64,000 bases of DNA, taken from assembly GCF_037975245.1 (NCBI RefSeq), contig NC_092572.1, positions 27,759,989 through 27,823,988 on the forward strand, in the 5' to 3' direction. Shown piece by piece: positions 12,836 to 24,128 of the stretch (the stretch's first letter is position 1; each line of letters starts with the position of its first letter). The notes under the pieces are model-generated. The model was not told where the DNA came from. It did not search any database and saw only the letters and a program-made list of their open reading frames with translations. The DNA comes from Apostichopus japonicus (lineage: Eukaryota > Echinodermata > Holothuroidea > Aspidochirotida > Stichopodidae). Both the position numbers and the translations under genes were made by a program.

Positions 12836-14090
12836 CTTAAATTTCAGGGGGCTTCTTTCCCTGGACCCTCCAATAACGCGGGTCACTTGACACCACACCA
12901 GGTACCTACAACATACAATTTAATCGTTGGCACTTGGGCCCACCCGGTTTGACTAAAAAACTGGCGAGAACCCTGACACATGATAAGTTCAGTCAAATAA
13001 AGTATTTCTCAGAATTTTTTTTTTAATGCAAGCAAGATTTAAATAATGCAGCCAGGGCTTAGATCATTTTTTTTATGCCGGGTGTGATGTTCATGCTTAA
13101 CAATTATGCATTAGGATACAATAACTTCAACAGTAATAAGAATCCACACTCAAACACAGGTCATGTAAGGCAGGAAATGACGACAACAAGGCTCGGTGGT
13201 AGATTTTCTAATTTATTTATAAAATAAAGCAAAACCCTGCAAGAGGAATAATAGAGTTAAGAAAATGTTAGAATGTTCTGATATATTAGCGTGTACACAA
13301 ATTTTGCTATTATAACATATCCGACTGACATAGTGTTACATTCATACAGTATGTTAACTTAATGTTCCCTCATTCCTATATGTGCGAGAATTTCATCAGA
13401 GTCCACTTAAAATAAATTAAGCAACTCTTTGAACAAGAAATATGGTATTAAATCAATTGGATTATGAAGTAAATGTTATGACAATAAGTATACAATAACT
13501 TATGCTACCATTGTTTAAATAACTCCTGGTTCTGCAGTTGGCAGCGAAACGTGTGAGAACACAAAGTTACCCTGGGCTATAACACATCTTTCGGAACATC
13601 AAGTTACCCTGTGGACACATGAGGGAACACTCACTACCCCTACTTTAAATACAGAAAAGTAGGCAGGAACACACTGTATACCTTTTACTAAATTCTGGCA
13701 GGAACACAGTACACCTGGTCCGTACAGAGTGCGTCATCACTCTCGCAACGACATAATAATAATAGCCACGCCACAATTGCCTCTACTGCTTTTTTATGTT
13801 AACCCTCAGACCATGTAAGAAAATAATTAGGGGCGAGTACTACATCTTGTCTGCAACATGAGCACATGAATTCATATCACTTTATATTACTCTTTTGAGG
13901 GCTGATTTGTTTTGTTTTACCAATATGTCAGTTGACGCTAACTCTCATACATGCAGAAGAAAATGTTGTAAGATTTACTCTCAAACATATAAGGACTTAC
14001 AACATCTTCTTTTGCAACATAATGGGCTAAATCCTCACATAAAAACCATTTATATTTTAAATGGAATATATACTTGAAGAATAGAGGCCA
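12836..14090. other. Non-coding stretch between satellites
   Basis: AT-rich DNA with isolated phrases of the neighbouring satellite family (for example cactcaaacacaggtcatg near 13148). The short plus-strand open frame at 13895-14077 has no support. No gene seen. Confidence 0.4.
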
Positions 14091-15413
14091 TATGGTTCAT
14101 TGTTCCTGTTTGCCTGAAGGTAATGCCATTACAAATACTCTAGCCCAGGGCTATTAAAAGGTATATCCCTGATAAAGTCGGAGGACATTGCTAAAAATTA
14201 AGGTAATACAGATATCCATCCTCACACACATGTCCATGCATACTTGATAAAGTTGGGTATAATATAAATATTTAATGCATGGCTGAACTATAAACTCCAG
14301 CAGGACAATTTGAATCTATACTTAAGCTCATATAACCATTTGGACTATATTTAATATAGTAGGAGACCATGGCCATTAACTAAAGATAACTTCAATAGGC
14401 ATAACTTACGTATATAAACAACAAAAAGGACACTGTAACAGGCATATGGCCTATATAAATGTCTGTGATAGTACTACTGCAAACTTCACCAGGAAGATAG
14501 AAAGCAACCATACCCAAAATACTTTAATCAAAAGTGAATTCTTGTTAAACTAGGTTGTTGTAAAAAAAAGTATGGTAATCCATTCTCAAATGCAGGACAA
14601 TGTAACAGGCATATAGCCAATATGGGAGTCAATGACGATTTTACAGGTAATTTCAACAGAATCATTGAATGACAACTTTAACCATAAGCCCTTGTTGAAA
14701 GGTACTCTTGATGAAAGAGGTAGAAGAACATTAATGGAGAAAATGTCAGGAAATATGGAAATCCATGAAACATGTTAATAGCGATAGGGCCTTTACAAAA
14801 GTCAATGACTTTAACACAAGACATTTCATCATGAAGATTGAAAGCTATTCAAAATCACAGGCCCCTATTGAAAGGTACAACTGTGTTTGATAGAATAGCT
14901 AGAACATTAAAACAGTCAGGAAATATTTAGATCCATCCTAAACACAGGACAATTGTATCTAACATAGGGCCTATATAAGAGTCCAGGATAATACTACAGT
15001 AAACTTCACCATGCAAGATGATTGAAAGCCATCCTAAATCACAGGCACTTGTTAATTGGTGATTTCATGATAAAATAGGAGAACATAAATAAAAAATCAA
15101 ATGTCAAAACATTACTTAAGTCATCCCCAAACACAGGATAAAGTTACATGCATAAATCCTCTATGTACGGGAGTCAATGACTATAACACAAAAACTTCAC
15201 CAAAATGTATGAAAGCTGCCAAAATCACAGGCCTTTGTTGAAAGGTACAAATGTTCTGATAGAACAGGAGAACATTAAAAAATAGAAGGAAATTTATCTG
15301 GGATAGGGCCTATATTAGAGTCCAGGATAATACTACAGTAAACTTCACGATACAAGATGACAGAAAGCCATCCTAGATCACAGGCACTTGTTAATTGGTA
15401 TGTTCTTGATGAC
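14091..15413. repeat. Diverged complex satellite, left flank of the 16-19 kb array
   Basis: Irregular monomers of roughly 130-200 bp contain acaggacaatgtaacaggca, ggcctatat(a/t)a, aacttcaccatgcaagatga and atcacaggcacttgtt. The same phrases make up the more regular array after 16315. Divergence between monomers is high, as expected at the edge of an old satellite. Confidence 0.85.
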
Positions 15414-15421
15414 ATAGAAGA

Positions 15422-15524
15422 CAAAGGCATACAAGGCAGGGGGGGCAGAATGCCCCCCCCCCCCAAATTTACAGAGGACAAATTCTGGCAAAAGTCCTGA
15501 AAAATTCGGACAGTCTAAGTAAAT

Positions 15525-15570
<46 letters not shown>

Positions 15571-16314
15571 ATATATATTGCAATAGCTTGCCCGAATCTT
15601 TTTCAAATATATGCCCGACAATGCCATGATTTTCTTTATTTAGCATCATGATGCCCAAATATTTCTGTGTAACACCACCGCAAGCGCAGCTCATCTGGGC
15701 TACTAGCTTTTTGCACGATCAAATTTTTTAACTAGTCAACTGTATACCTGGACATTCCCGACATGAGTGTATATCAGACACATTTTTTTCATAGATGGGG
15801 GCGGGGAGGGGGGGATGCGTACAAGCCTAAAAGTACAGGTTTATCATATTCTTTGTTATATTTTATTTTTTCTGTGAGACAAATTGCAGTCTTACCCGAC
15901 ACAGGGACAATATCCCGCCTACGTGTCGTTGAACAATGTATGTTTTTCTGGAGGAAGCTGAGTACTGTGTTAAAATAATAAATATGGTAACTAAATAGGA
16001 GCTTAAGAAATATACTGTCCTATTTTTCCCCTTCAAAATGATGTTACAATTTTTCAACTTGTAATTTACCGATATTTTAGGGAAGTGTAAATTTCTAAAC
16101 TGTGAGGTTATAAAATAAAGAATGTTTAGATGCAACTTGCAAGGCCTCAGAAGTACCGTTTCCGGCAATCTGAGAGGCACCTTTCGCCCAAAATTTTCTT
16201 GTACGCTATGCGCCAACCGATGGTGGCGCTCCGCTTAGATAGTGTCACGGGAACTTTCGAGCACAACAATTTCTGCCCCCCCCCCCCAAACTTAAATGGT
16301 CCCCTACGCCTATG
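15422..16314. mobile_element. hAT-like non-autonomous DNA transposon, 893 bp
   Basis: Terminal inverted repeats are CAAAGGCATACAAGGC at the left and CCTACGCCTATG at the right (family form CATAGGCGTACG). The element is flanked by a perfect 8-bp target-site duplication ATAGAAGA (15414-15421 and 16315-16322). The undisturbed satellite elsewhere (near 18948) reads acatagaagaacaa, the expected empty site. An 8-bp duplication with termini starting CA and ending TG is typical of hAT elements. Inside are poly-C tracts, a (TA)n tract at about 15524-15580 and a GC-rich module at 16130-16250. There is no transposase frame, so it must have been moved in trans. Confidence 0.85.
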
Positions 16315-16322
16315 ATAGAAGA

Positions 16323-19304
16323 ACAATAATATCAGAAAAAGTTAGGAATTAGTTAAAACTATCCTCAAAAACAGAACAATGTAACAGGCAGAGGGCCTCT
16401 ATGGGAGTCAATGACTTTAACAAAACAAACTTCATCAGAAAAATTGAAGGCTATCCTTAATCATAGGCCTAGGTTCAAAGGTATTTCCATGATAAAATAG
16501 GAAAATAGAAATAAAAAATCAACAGTCATAAAATTAGCAAACCATTCTCAAACACAGGACAAAATTACATGCATTAATCCTCTATGTATGGGAGTCAATG
16601 ACTATAGAATAGGAGAATATTCAAAAAGTCAGGAAATATTTGTATCCAATCTCAAGCACAGGACAATTTTATCTGGCATAGGGCCTATATTAGAGTCTAG
16701 GATTATACTACAGTTATCTTAACTGTGCAAGATGACTGAAAGCCATCCTAAATCACAGGCACTTACTAATTGGTATGTTCTTGATGACATTGAAGAACAT
16801 CTATATCAGAAAAGGTCAGGAAATATTTAAATCTATCCTCAAAAACAGAACAATGTAACAGGCAGAGGGCCTCTATGGGAGCTGTCAATGACTTTAACAA
16901 AACAAATTCATCAGAAAAATTGAAGGTTATCCTAAATCATAGGCCTAGGTTCAAAGGTATTTCCATGATAAAATAGGAAAATAGAAATAAAAAATCAAAG
17001 GTCATAAAATTAGTTAACCATCCTCAAACTCAGGACAAAATTACATGCATAAATCCTCTATGTTTGGGTGTCAATGACTATAACACAAAAAAACAATCAT
17101 TAGGAAGATTAAAGTCCTAAATCATAGGCCCCTATTCAAAGTTATTTACATGATAAAATAGGAAAATAGAAATAAAAAATCAAAGGTCATAAAATTAGTT
17201 AACCATCTTCAAACACAGGACAATATTACATGCATAAATCCTCTATGTTTGGGTGTCAATGACTATAACACAAAAAAACAATCATTAGGAAGATTAAAGT
17301 CCTAAATCATAGGCCCCTATTCAAAGTTATTTACATGATAAAATAGGAAAATAGAAATAAAAAATCAAAGGTCATAAAATTAGTTAACCATCCTCAAACA
17401 CAGGACAAAATTACATGAATAAATTCTCTATGTATGGGAGTCAATGACTATAGAATAGGAGAACATTAAAAAAAAAGGAAATATTTGTACCCAATCTCAA
17501 GCACAGGACAATTTTATCTGGCATAGGGCCTATATTAGGGTCTAGGATAATACTACAGTTAACTTCACAATGCAAGATGACTAAACGCCGTCCTAAATCA
17601 CAGGCACTTGTTGATTGGTATGTTCTTGATGACATTGAAGAACAGTAAAAACAGAAAAGGTCAGGAAATATTTAAATCTATCCTCAAAAACAGAACAATG
17701 TAACAGGCAGAGGGCCTCTATGGGAGTCAATGACTTTAACAAAACAAACTTCATCAGAAAAATTGAAGGCTATCCTAAATCATAGGCCTAGGTTCAAAGG
17801 TATTTCGATGATAAAATAGGAAAATTGAAATAAAAAATCAAAGGTCATAAAATTAGTTAACCATCCTCAAACTCAGGACAAAATTACATGCATAAATCCT
17901 CTATGTTTGGGTGTCAATGACTATAACACAAAAAAACAATCATTAGGAAGATTAAAGTCCTAAATCATAGGCCCCTATTCAAAGTTATTTACATGATAAA
18001 ATAGGAAAATAGAAATAAAAAATCAAAGGTCATAAAATTAGTTAACCATCTTCAAACACAGGACAATATTACATGCATAAATCCTCTATGTTTGGGTGTC
18101 AATGACTATAACACAAAAAAACAATCATTAGGAAGATTAAAGTCCTAAATCATAGGCCCCTATTCAAAGTTATTTACATGATAAAATAGGAAAATAGAAA
18201 TAAAAAATCAAAGGTCATAAAATTAGTTAACCATCCTCAAACACAGGACAAAATTACATGAATAAATTCTCTATGTATGGGAGTCAATGACTATAGAATA
18301 GGAGAACATTAAAAAAAAAGGAAATATTTGTACCCAATCTCAAGCACAGGACAATTTTATCTGGCATAGGGCCTATATTAGGGTCTAGGATAATACTACA
18401 GTTAACTTCACAATGCAAGATGACTAAAAGCCGTCCTAAATCACAGGCACTTGTTGATTGGTATGTTCTTGATGACATTGAAGAACAGTAAAAACAGAAA
18501 AGGTCAGGAAATATTTAAATCTATCCTCAAAAACAGAACAATGTAACAGGCAGAGGGCCTCTATGGGAGTCAATGACTTTAACAAAACAAACTTCATCAG
18601 AAAAATTGAAGGCTATCCTAAATCATAGGCCTAGGTTCAAAGGTATTTCGATGATAAAATAGGAAAATTGAAATAAAAAATTGAAGGTCATAAAATTAGT
18701 TAACCATCCTCAAACACAGGACAAAATTACATTCATAAATCCTCTATGTATGGGAGTGAATGTCTATAGAATAGGAGAACATTAAAAAAAGGAAATATTT
18801 GTACCCAATCTCAAGCACAGGACAATTTTATCTGGCATAGGGCCTATATTAGAGTCCAGGATTATACTACAGTTAACTTCACCGAGCAAGATGATTGAAA
18901 GCCATCCTAAATCACAGGCACTTGTTAATTGGTATGTTCTTGATGACATAGAAGAACAATTATATCAGAAAAGGTCAGGAAATATTTAAATCTATCCTCA
19001 AAAACAGAACAATGTAACAGTCAGAGGGCCTCTATGGGAGCCAATGACATTAACAAAACAAATTTCATCAGAAAAATTGAAGGTTATCCTAAATCGTAGG
19101 CCTAGGTTCAAAGGTATTTCCATGATAAAATAGGAAAATAGAAATAAAAAATCAAAGGTCATAACATTAGTTAACCATCCTCAAACTCAGGACAAAATTA
19201 CATTCATAAATCCTCTATGTATGGGAGTCAATGACTATAGAATAGGAGAATATTAAAAAAGTCAGGAAATATTTGTATCCAATCTCAAGCACAGGACAAT
19301 TTTA

Positions 19305-19308
<4 letters not shown>
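16323..19308. repeat. Complex satellite with about 843-bp higher-order repeat
   Basis: Subunits carrying caggcagagggcctctatgg, catcagaaaaattgaagg, aatcataggcc and ttagttaaccatc are arranged in a larger repeat. Blocks starting near 17441 and 18284 are almost identical over about 843 bp. Related, more diverged blocks flank them. Open frames at 17441-17635 and 18284-18478 are the same non-coding segment twice. The array ends in a (TA)n run at about 19309-19363. Confidence 0.9.

Positions 19309-19363
<55 letters not shown>
19309..19363. repeat. (TA)n microsatellite
   Basis: A nearly pure TA run of about 55 bp closes the complex satellite. TA runs also occur at about 15524-15580, 23219-23258 and 31866-32095. 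Confidence 0.95.
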
Positions 19364-19368
<5 letters not shown>

Positions 19369-19897
19369 TTTCTGTTAACCATGGTTGCTGCCATAGATCA
19401 CTGTCAGTGAAAAATAAATTTGTGTCATCTTCAACATAACCAATGAGAAATTTTCAGAAATAAGTACATCAATAACATAACTTTTGAAAAGCAGAGACCC
19501 AAAGATAGACCAGGGTCACCACAAATGAGGTCTAATGGATCAGAACTGCCTATTTAAAACATGTGAATTTTCTTTTTGTAATTGTCTTAAGGGTTTCTGA
19601 TCCAGTGTAACCAATTTGCCACAGAAACCATATGCATATTTTTGTAAGAAATATATTATGGTCATTTGCATCAGACGCCTTTGTAGTGGTCTAAAGACAT
19701 GTGATAGAAATATAAATGTTACTAGTATCATCACCACATGATTTCACATGCTTAGACATTTTAAACTTCACAATTGGCCCTCTTTCCCTACAATGTACTA
19801 ACAAAAGGATTTCCCAATGATACAAAAAGTAAAAGTAAATTGGTTTCCCCCAAAACAGAATTTGTAATGAGAAATGAACAACTCTCATGTAAATCAC
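19364..19897. other. 3' flank or intron after the last visible BRCT exon
   Basis: The next exon of the BRCT gene should start in phase 1 here or beyond the satellite. I tested several AG sites on the minus strand between 19540 and 19780 and found none that continues a second BRCT domain without a stop. The open frame at 19540-19737 has no BRCT features. Confidence 0.4.
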
Positions 19898-20074
19898 CTT
19901 CAGGACCGCTACTTGATTCCCCAAGCAGGGAGATGGAGTATTTGGATAAGAGAGGCTTTCCTTCTCTTCTGGTCCTTGCCCTCATAGGGCCATAATGGAC
20001 ACCTAAAGAGTCACCAATGATTTCGAAGTCTGCTTCTGCAAGAAGCCTGCCAGCTTTGAGGGAAGATTGTACCC
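19898..20074 (-). CDS. BRCA1-type BRCT domain, third exon (end of BRCT 1 and linker)
   Basis: The exon is bounded by acceptor AATATAG (20075) and donor GAAG|GTGATT (19898/19897). It enters in phase 1, completing the Trp codon split from the previous exon, and leaves in phase 1. The residues WVQSSLKAGRLLAEADFEI follow the family pattern of the end of BRCA1 BRCT 1, where a Trp-Val pair is followed by a helix and an acidic-aromatic DFE motif. GPMRARTRREGKPL then matches the basic linker before BRCT 2. The start of a second BRCT strand (KYSISLLG) is present, but the rest of BRCT 2 was not found downstream. BRCT pairs bind phospho-SxxF peptides in DNA-damage signalling; with BRCT 2 unseen, that role is inferred only. 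Confidence 0.75.
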
Positions 20075-21175
20075 CTATATTACAAAGGGATGAGAATAGA
20101 CAAAACATGAAGAACCATTATCTACAGTACATTACATTTTTAATGGCTGATTTTCAGAACTTCTTAAAATCTCAAGTGCTGTACCTCTTAATTATTATAG
20201 AAATTTCCAAAACTACCGTCAGCAAAGAAATAAAATTGGAAGCTTAATATCTACCAGTAAGAACTGCTTTCAACATATATTCAATGAAGTAATAGCAAGA
20301 GATCATTCTCAATATATGCACATTTGCTGAGCTGAAAGACATTTGTCTATTTATGATCATTATCACTTTAAACTTCCCCTGTTCAAAATACAAGAAGTTC
20401 AGGAACCAAAATGGCTCAGCAAAATTTCAAAAACTCATTCAAATGAGTGGCATGCAAAGAAGCACCCCTAATGCAAACAGGTGGACAGAACAAAATTGTT
20501 TCTTAATTTGCCCGCATTAACATATCATCATTAGCTGCTGCCATACCACACATGCTCCAAGCATAAAGGAGTGAAACCTACACATATAGTCAGTATATTT
20601 CAAATTCCAATAACACACAAATGTTTTGAAACTGTATGCCCAATGCAACTTCCATTTAACTGTCTAATCACTCTCAATATGTCAAGTGACTGTGTTGTAC
20701 CATATATAACTTCCATTTACAAAATGACCTGTTTCAAACAAGGATGATTATAAGTGCTTAGCAGAGAGACATATAATTGGAAACAATTCCATATTTAAAA
20801 GTTGTAACTGAAAAAGTTTTTTAAAGATAGTTCTATATTAGTTCTGCTATCACTGAAGCAACTGATGGGTGTTGCTTATTTTGGTTAACATTTTGTCCAA
20901 AGGCCAAAGCCACTCTTGAACTTTAATCTATCGTCACCCTTTGATGTTCTACAGTTTTGACTTCTTTATCCTTTTCTGCCCTGACACTGCCTTACTCAGG
21001 CCTATCTACATACTGAATGACTTTTGTCCTACTATATAGGGCATAGTCCTAAATCAGAAACAGAATCTTTGTACAACACTGCAGGTAAAAGGGCTGATCA
21101 AGCATATGTGCAGGTGATAAGAACATATTATAAACATATATAGTCACATGGACAGACAAATTCATTTAAACTTAC
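20075..21175. other. Intron of the BRCT part
   Basis: AT-rich intronic DNA without recognisable repeats or exons. The plus-strand open frame at 20017-20247 is opposite an exon and has no support. Confidence 0.5.
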
Positions 21176-21250
21176 ATGAGTAGCTCACTATCCACAATCC
21201 AGCAGCAATGCCTGTAATATACTTCATAGTTCTGGGACATTTCCCCTTTT
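21176..21250 (-). CDS. BRCA1-type BRCT domain, second exon
   Basis: This 75-nt exon has acceptor TTTTTTGCAG (21251) and donor TCAT|GTAAG (21176/21175), phase 1 at both ends. It encodes EKGKCPRTMKYITGIAAG followed by LWIVSYS. The order RT-(L/M)-KY-x-x-GIA-x-G-x-W-x-VSY is the hallmark of helix 2 and strand 4 of BRCA1 BRCT 1, including the conserved Gly and Trp of the hydrophobic core. It is the strongest single piece of evidence for a BRCA1-type rather than generic BRCT domain. It fits between the flanking exons in phase with no stop. Confidence 0.85.
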
Positions 21251-21652
21251 CTGCAAAAAAGATTTAAAACACAAAGTGATTTTGCTTCCTTTATTGTTTG
21301 TGAAATGACCTAATCAGTCCTTGATAAAATGTATGCATGTACACAACCTGCACTAGTTAATAAAGTTTATGAATGACATTCAAGAAGGTCAGCCTAAGGT
21401 CAGAATTTTGACAATGTCAACAAGTGCACACTTTTAAGGGTATTAAAGAACTCCTTATCACACCCAGCAATTAAACTCAAACATGAAGATATATGAAAGA
21501 ATACTGAAATCCATGAGTTTAGATATTTTATTCACATGTGCTGTTGGTTAATGATTACTTAAAAGATTTTGAAGTTACCAATAACATGAAGCGAGTTAAC
21601 TAACTGATAAAAGAATGAGAAGACATTAAAATAGAGTTACAACAATACTCAC

Positions 21653-21740
21653 CAGCAATGAGAATAACATGGGTTGTGGTACTCTCTATCATTGCAGTAT
21701 ATCTACAACCATGGAGGTCTGCCAGCTTCTGTATATGATT
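21653..21740 (-). CDS. BRCA1-type BRCT domain, first exon
   Basis: An 88-nt exon with acceptor TATACAG (21741) and donor GCTG|GTGAGT (21653/21652), entering in phase 0 and leaving in phase 1. It encodes NHIQKLADLHGCRYT and then an acidic turn followed by THVILIA. This is helix 1 plus strands 2 and 3 of a BRCT domain; the THV(I/V) strand after a Thr-rich turn is diagnostic. The preceding exon ends in SFVSSGL, which fits BRCT strand 1, so the domain spans four exons. The exon is short but its domain fit and splice sites agree. Confidence 0.8.
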
Positions 21741-22584
21741 CTGTATAGCAAAATCAGATAGGTTAAAAAAAATTGAAGTGAGTATAATTTGTCACTTATA
21801 ATTGTGAATATAAACCACATTTATGCTCTTAATTGAAGAGTATATTTAGGATCTTACTTTTGATCGATTTTCAAAGTCTGAAGCACAATCATGTAAATTC
21901 TAACACTAGAAATAACAGATAGTGAATAACTTTCTTTACAAGTCAGTAATATTCATATCCATGCATGCACAAAAGAGAATGTTCACATAAATGTCAAATA
22001 ACCTCTTAAAGGAGTTCACAAGAGCACCAATGGTACAGTAACTCATACCATAATGACAAGTATGAGTTAGAGCAGCTAATAAGAGTCCAATTAAAAACCC
22101 TTTGTCACAGCGTGAGCTGAATTTCAACCAAAGCTATTAGTATTCTGGATAATCACAAGTCTTTGACCAAAAAGTCCTTAAGATTAAAGATAAGAGCACA
22201 ATAATGGACAGCCTGCACCGAATAATACAACTCACCCTGCAATGAATGAATAGGCCTAACCTATATGCATATTGCATTAGCAAAGTTAAGTTTGGTATGG
22301 AGAGCAAAAATGTTTACAGTATGTTGTTTCCACTTGCCTTCAAGTTTTGAAAAGATCCCTAAATCTGCCTGTTGTTGTCAAAATGGCTGTTGATAACCCA
22401 AACTCTGACAAAATATTCCCCAACACACGCATAAACAAAAAACTGTACAGCAATAGGAAGGATATATTTATCTCCCTTTTCATAAAAATAGGTATCAGCT
22501 GTGTGAGTGTGTCCTGACATATGGTCTTGATAACAGAAAGTTTCTTAAGTTAACACACATGTCAATGGACAGAATACCACTCAC

Positions 22585-23009
22585 CTGCTGGGACCGATGC
22601 TTTAAGCCACTTGACACAAATGAGAATGCACTTAGGACAGTCTCTGCATCCATCTGGTCTGGCAAAGGATCACTTAGATTTTTTGTGTCTGCAGATCCAC
22701 TAGGGACAGTCTCTGCATCCATTTGGTCTGGCAAAGGATCACTTTGATTTTTGGTGTCTGCAGATCCACTAAAGACAGTCTCTGCATCCATCTGGTCTGG
22801 CAAAGGATCACTTTGATTTTTGGTGTCTGCAGATCCACTAGGGACAGTCTCTGCATCCATCTGGTCTGGCAAAGGATCACTTTGATTTTTGGTGTCTGCA
22901 GATCCACTAGGGACAGTCTCTGCATCCATCTGGTCTGGCAAAGGATCACTTTGATTTTTGGTGTCTGCACAATATTGTATGGTGCAACTATCAGGATTGA
23001 GATGATTTT
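22585..23009 (-). CDS. Exon with five 23-residue acidic repeats leading into the BRCT domain
   Basis: A 425-nt exon with acceptor CTTGTTTAG (23010) and donor CAGCAG|GTGAGT (22585/22584). It enters in phase 1, matching the kinase exon, and leaves in phase 0, matching the BRCT exon. After a short lead (ENHLNPDSCTIQYC) come five tandem copies of a 69-bp unit encoding ADTKNQSDPLPDQMDAETV plus PSGS, with only one or two changes each (for example P to F, Q to L). The exon then ends with FSFVSSGLKHRSQQ, whose VSSGL resembles the first strand of BRCA1 BRCT 1. The repeats are rich in Asp, Gln and Pro and probably disordered. Because the unit is a multiple of three, other frames and the opposite strand are also open; those are shadows. 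Near identity of copies points to recent expansion or homogenisation. Confidence 0.75.
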
Positions 23010-23899
23010 CTAAACAAGAAAAAATAATTGAATATGATAACAACACAAAGATCAGAGTGATTTTCGACATAGCTGAAGTGGCCAATGGTTCATATAAACA
23101 GGCCATATATTGGCAGATTTGATGCCCCAAAACAGTGAACAATTAAACAGATACATGCCTGCTTATATGCAAACATTTTGTAAAATCAACTTTTAATCAA
23201 ACTCGTCCTTGAATTGCAATATATATATTTATATATATATACATATATATATATATATGCCTCTTGATCATTCAACTTAATTAGTATTCAACTGATGAAT
23301 TCCAAAGACAGTAGAATCCTTCAATCCAGCTGCATAGTCACTTGCAAAATTCATAAAGACTTTCAAATTAATTGAAGCCCCGCCATTTCATTGATATATA
23401 AATGTAATAACAAGCATTTACAAATATCCCAAGCTGAGAACAATTGGGAATTGTGCAGTTTTAATTGTATGGCACTGCTCCAGCATTACTGCACTGTTAC
23501 TTGTCTTTGACTGTGTTCTTGGTACATATTTGTAAGTATATATGCTATATTTGTGGGTTGGTTATCCAACAATCTATTTAATGACACAACTTTTGTGGCC
23601 TTACTATATGCTCTGTAAGAACTAAAAGCTTGTGAAACAAGAAATGTAGGTGAGCTCCAAAACAATATTTACATTCAAAACAAACAATACATGAAAACTC
23701 TGAAAAGCACTTTCTGAGAGGTATACGTACCTTTGACAGTTTTGAATTCATATTTATACCGTACTTTCATACTTTAAACATACCAGTTTTTAAGAATTGC
23801 TTCTTAATCTGCTTTCACCTAACCAACCCTAAATCAAGCAGTGTTGAAGGTTTTACTCAGTCAATGCTGAGGCATAGAAGTTTTAGCCTAATAACTTAC
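23010..23899. other. Intron between kinase and repeat exons
   Basis: About 890 bp of AT-rich DNA with a TA-rich stretch at 23219-23258. I looked for a RING finger (the N-terminus of a separate BRCA1 gene), a promoter-proximal exon or an IRE1 KEN-type RNase domain and saw none. Confidence 0.5.
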
Positions 23900-24128
23900 C
23901 CTCATAAAATGCTATGCAATCCTCAACAGTGGGCCTCAGTTTTTCATCCCTGTTAAGCATGTTTTCCAATAGTGGCTGAAAAGTGTCATGTGTTCCAAGA
24001 TGTTTAAGGCTATATTGACCCTTTTTCATGTTTGTCACCACACCTTCTGGCTGATCAGTGTAAGGCACTGTGATTTCGAATGGGACATGTCCATCACTCA
24101 AAATGTAATACATGAGGCATGCCAACAT
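23900..24128 (-). CDS. IRE1-like protein kinase, third kinase exon (C-lobe end)
   Basis: A 229-nt exon with acceptor TTTCAG (24129) and donor GAGG|GTAAGT (23900/23899), entering in phase 0 and leaving in phase 1. It encodes MLACLMYYILSDGHVPFE, which corresponds to helix F and the following turn (usually D-x-x-S-x-G-C-x-x-Y-x-x-x-x-G-x-x-P-F). It then gives LLENMLNRDEKLRPTVEDCI, the helix H-I segment with the invariant Arg-Pro. The helix-F Asp lies at the end of the previous exon. The usual Gly of the S-x-G-C motif is Ala here. The domain ends near the exon end; no RNase (KEN) domain follows, unlike true IRE1. Confidence 0.8.

Noticed and set aside
19540..19737. Candidate BRCT 2 exon
   Set aside because: A candidate acceptor gives a stop in the needed phase, and the residues lack BRCT strand and helix motifs.
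22559..23013. Plus-strand and alternative minus-strand frames over the 69-bp repeat
   Set aside because: The unit is a multiple of three, so other frames stay open; only the frame with matching splice sites and BRCT continuity is kept.
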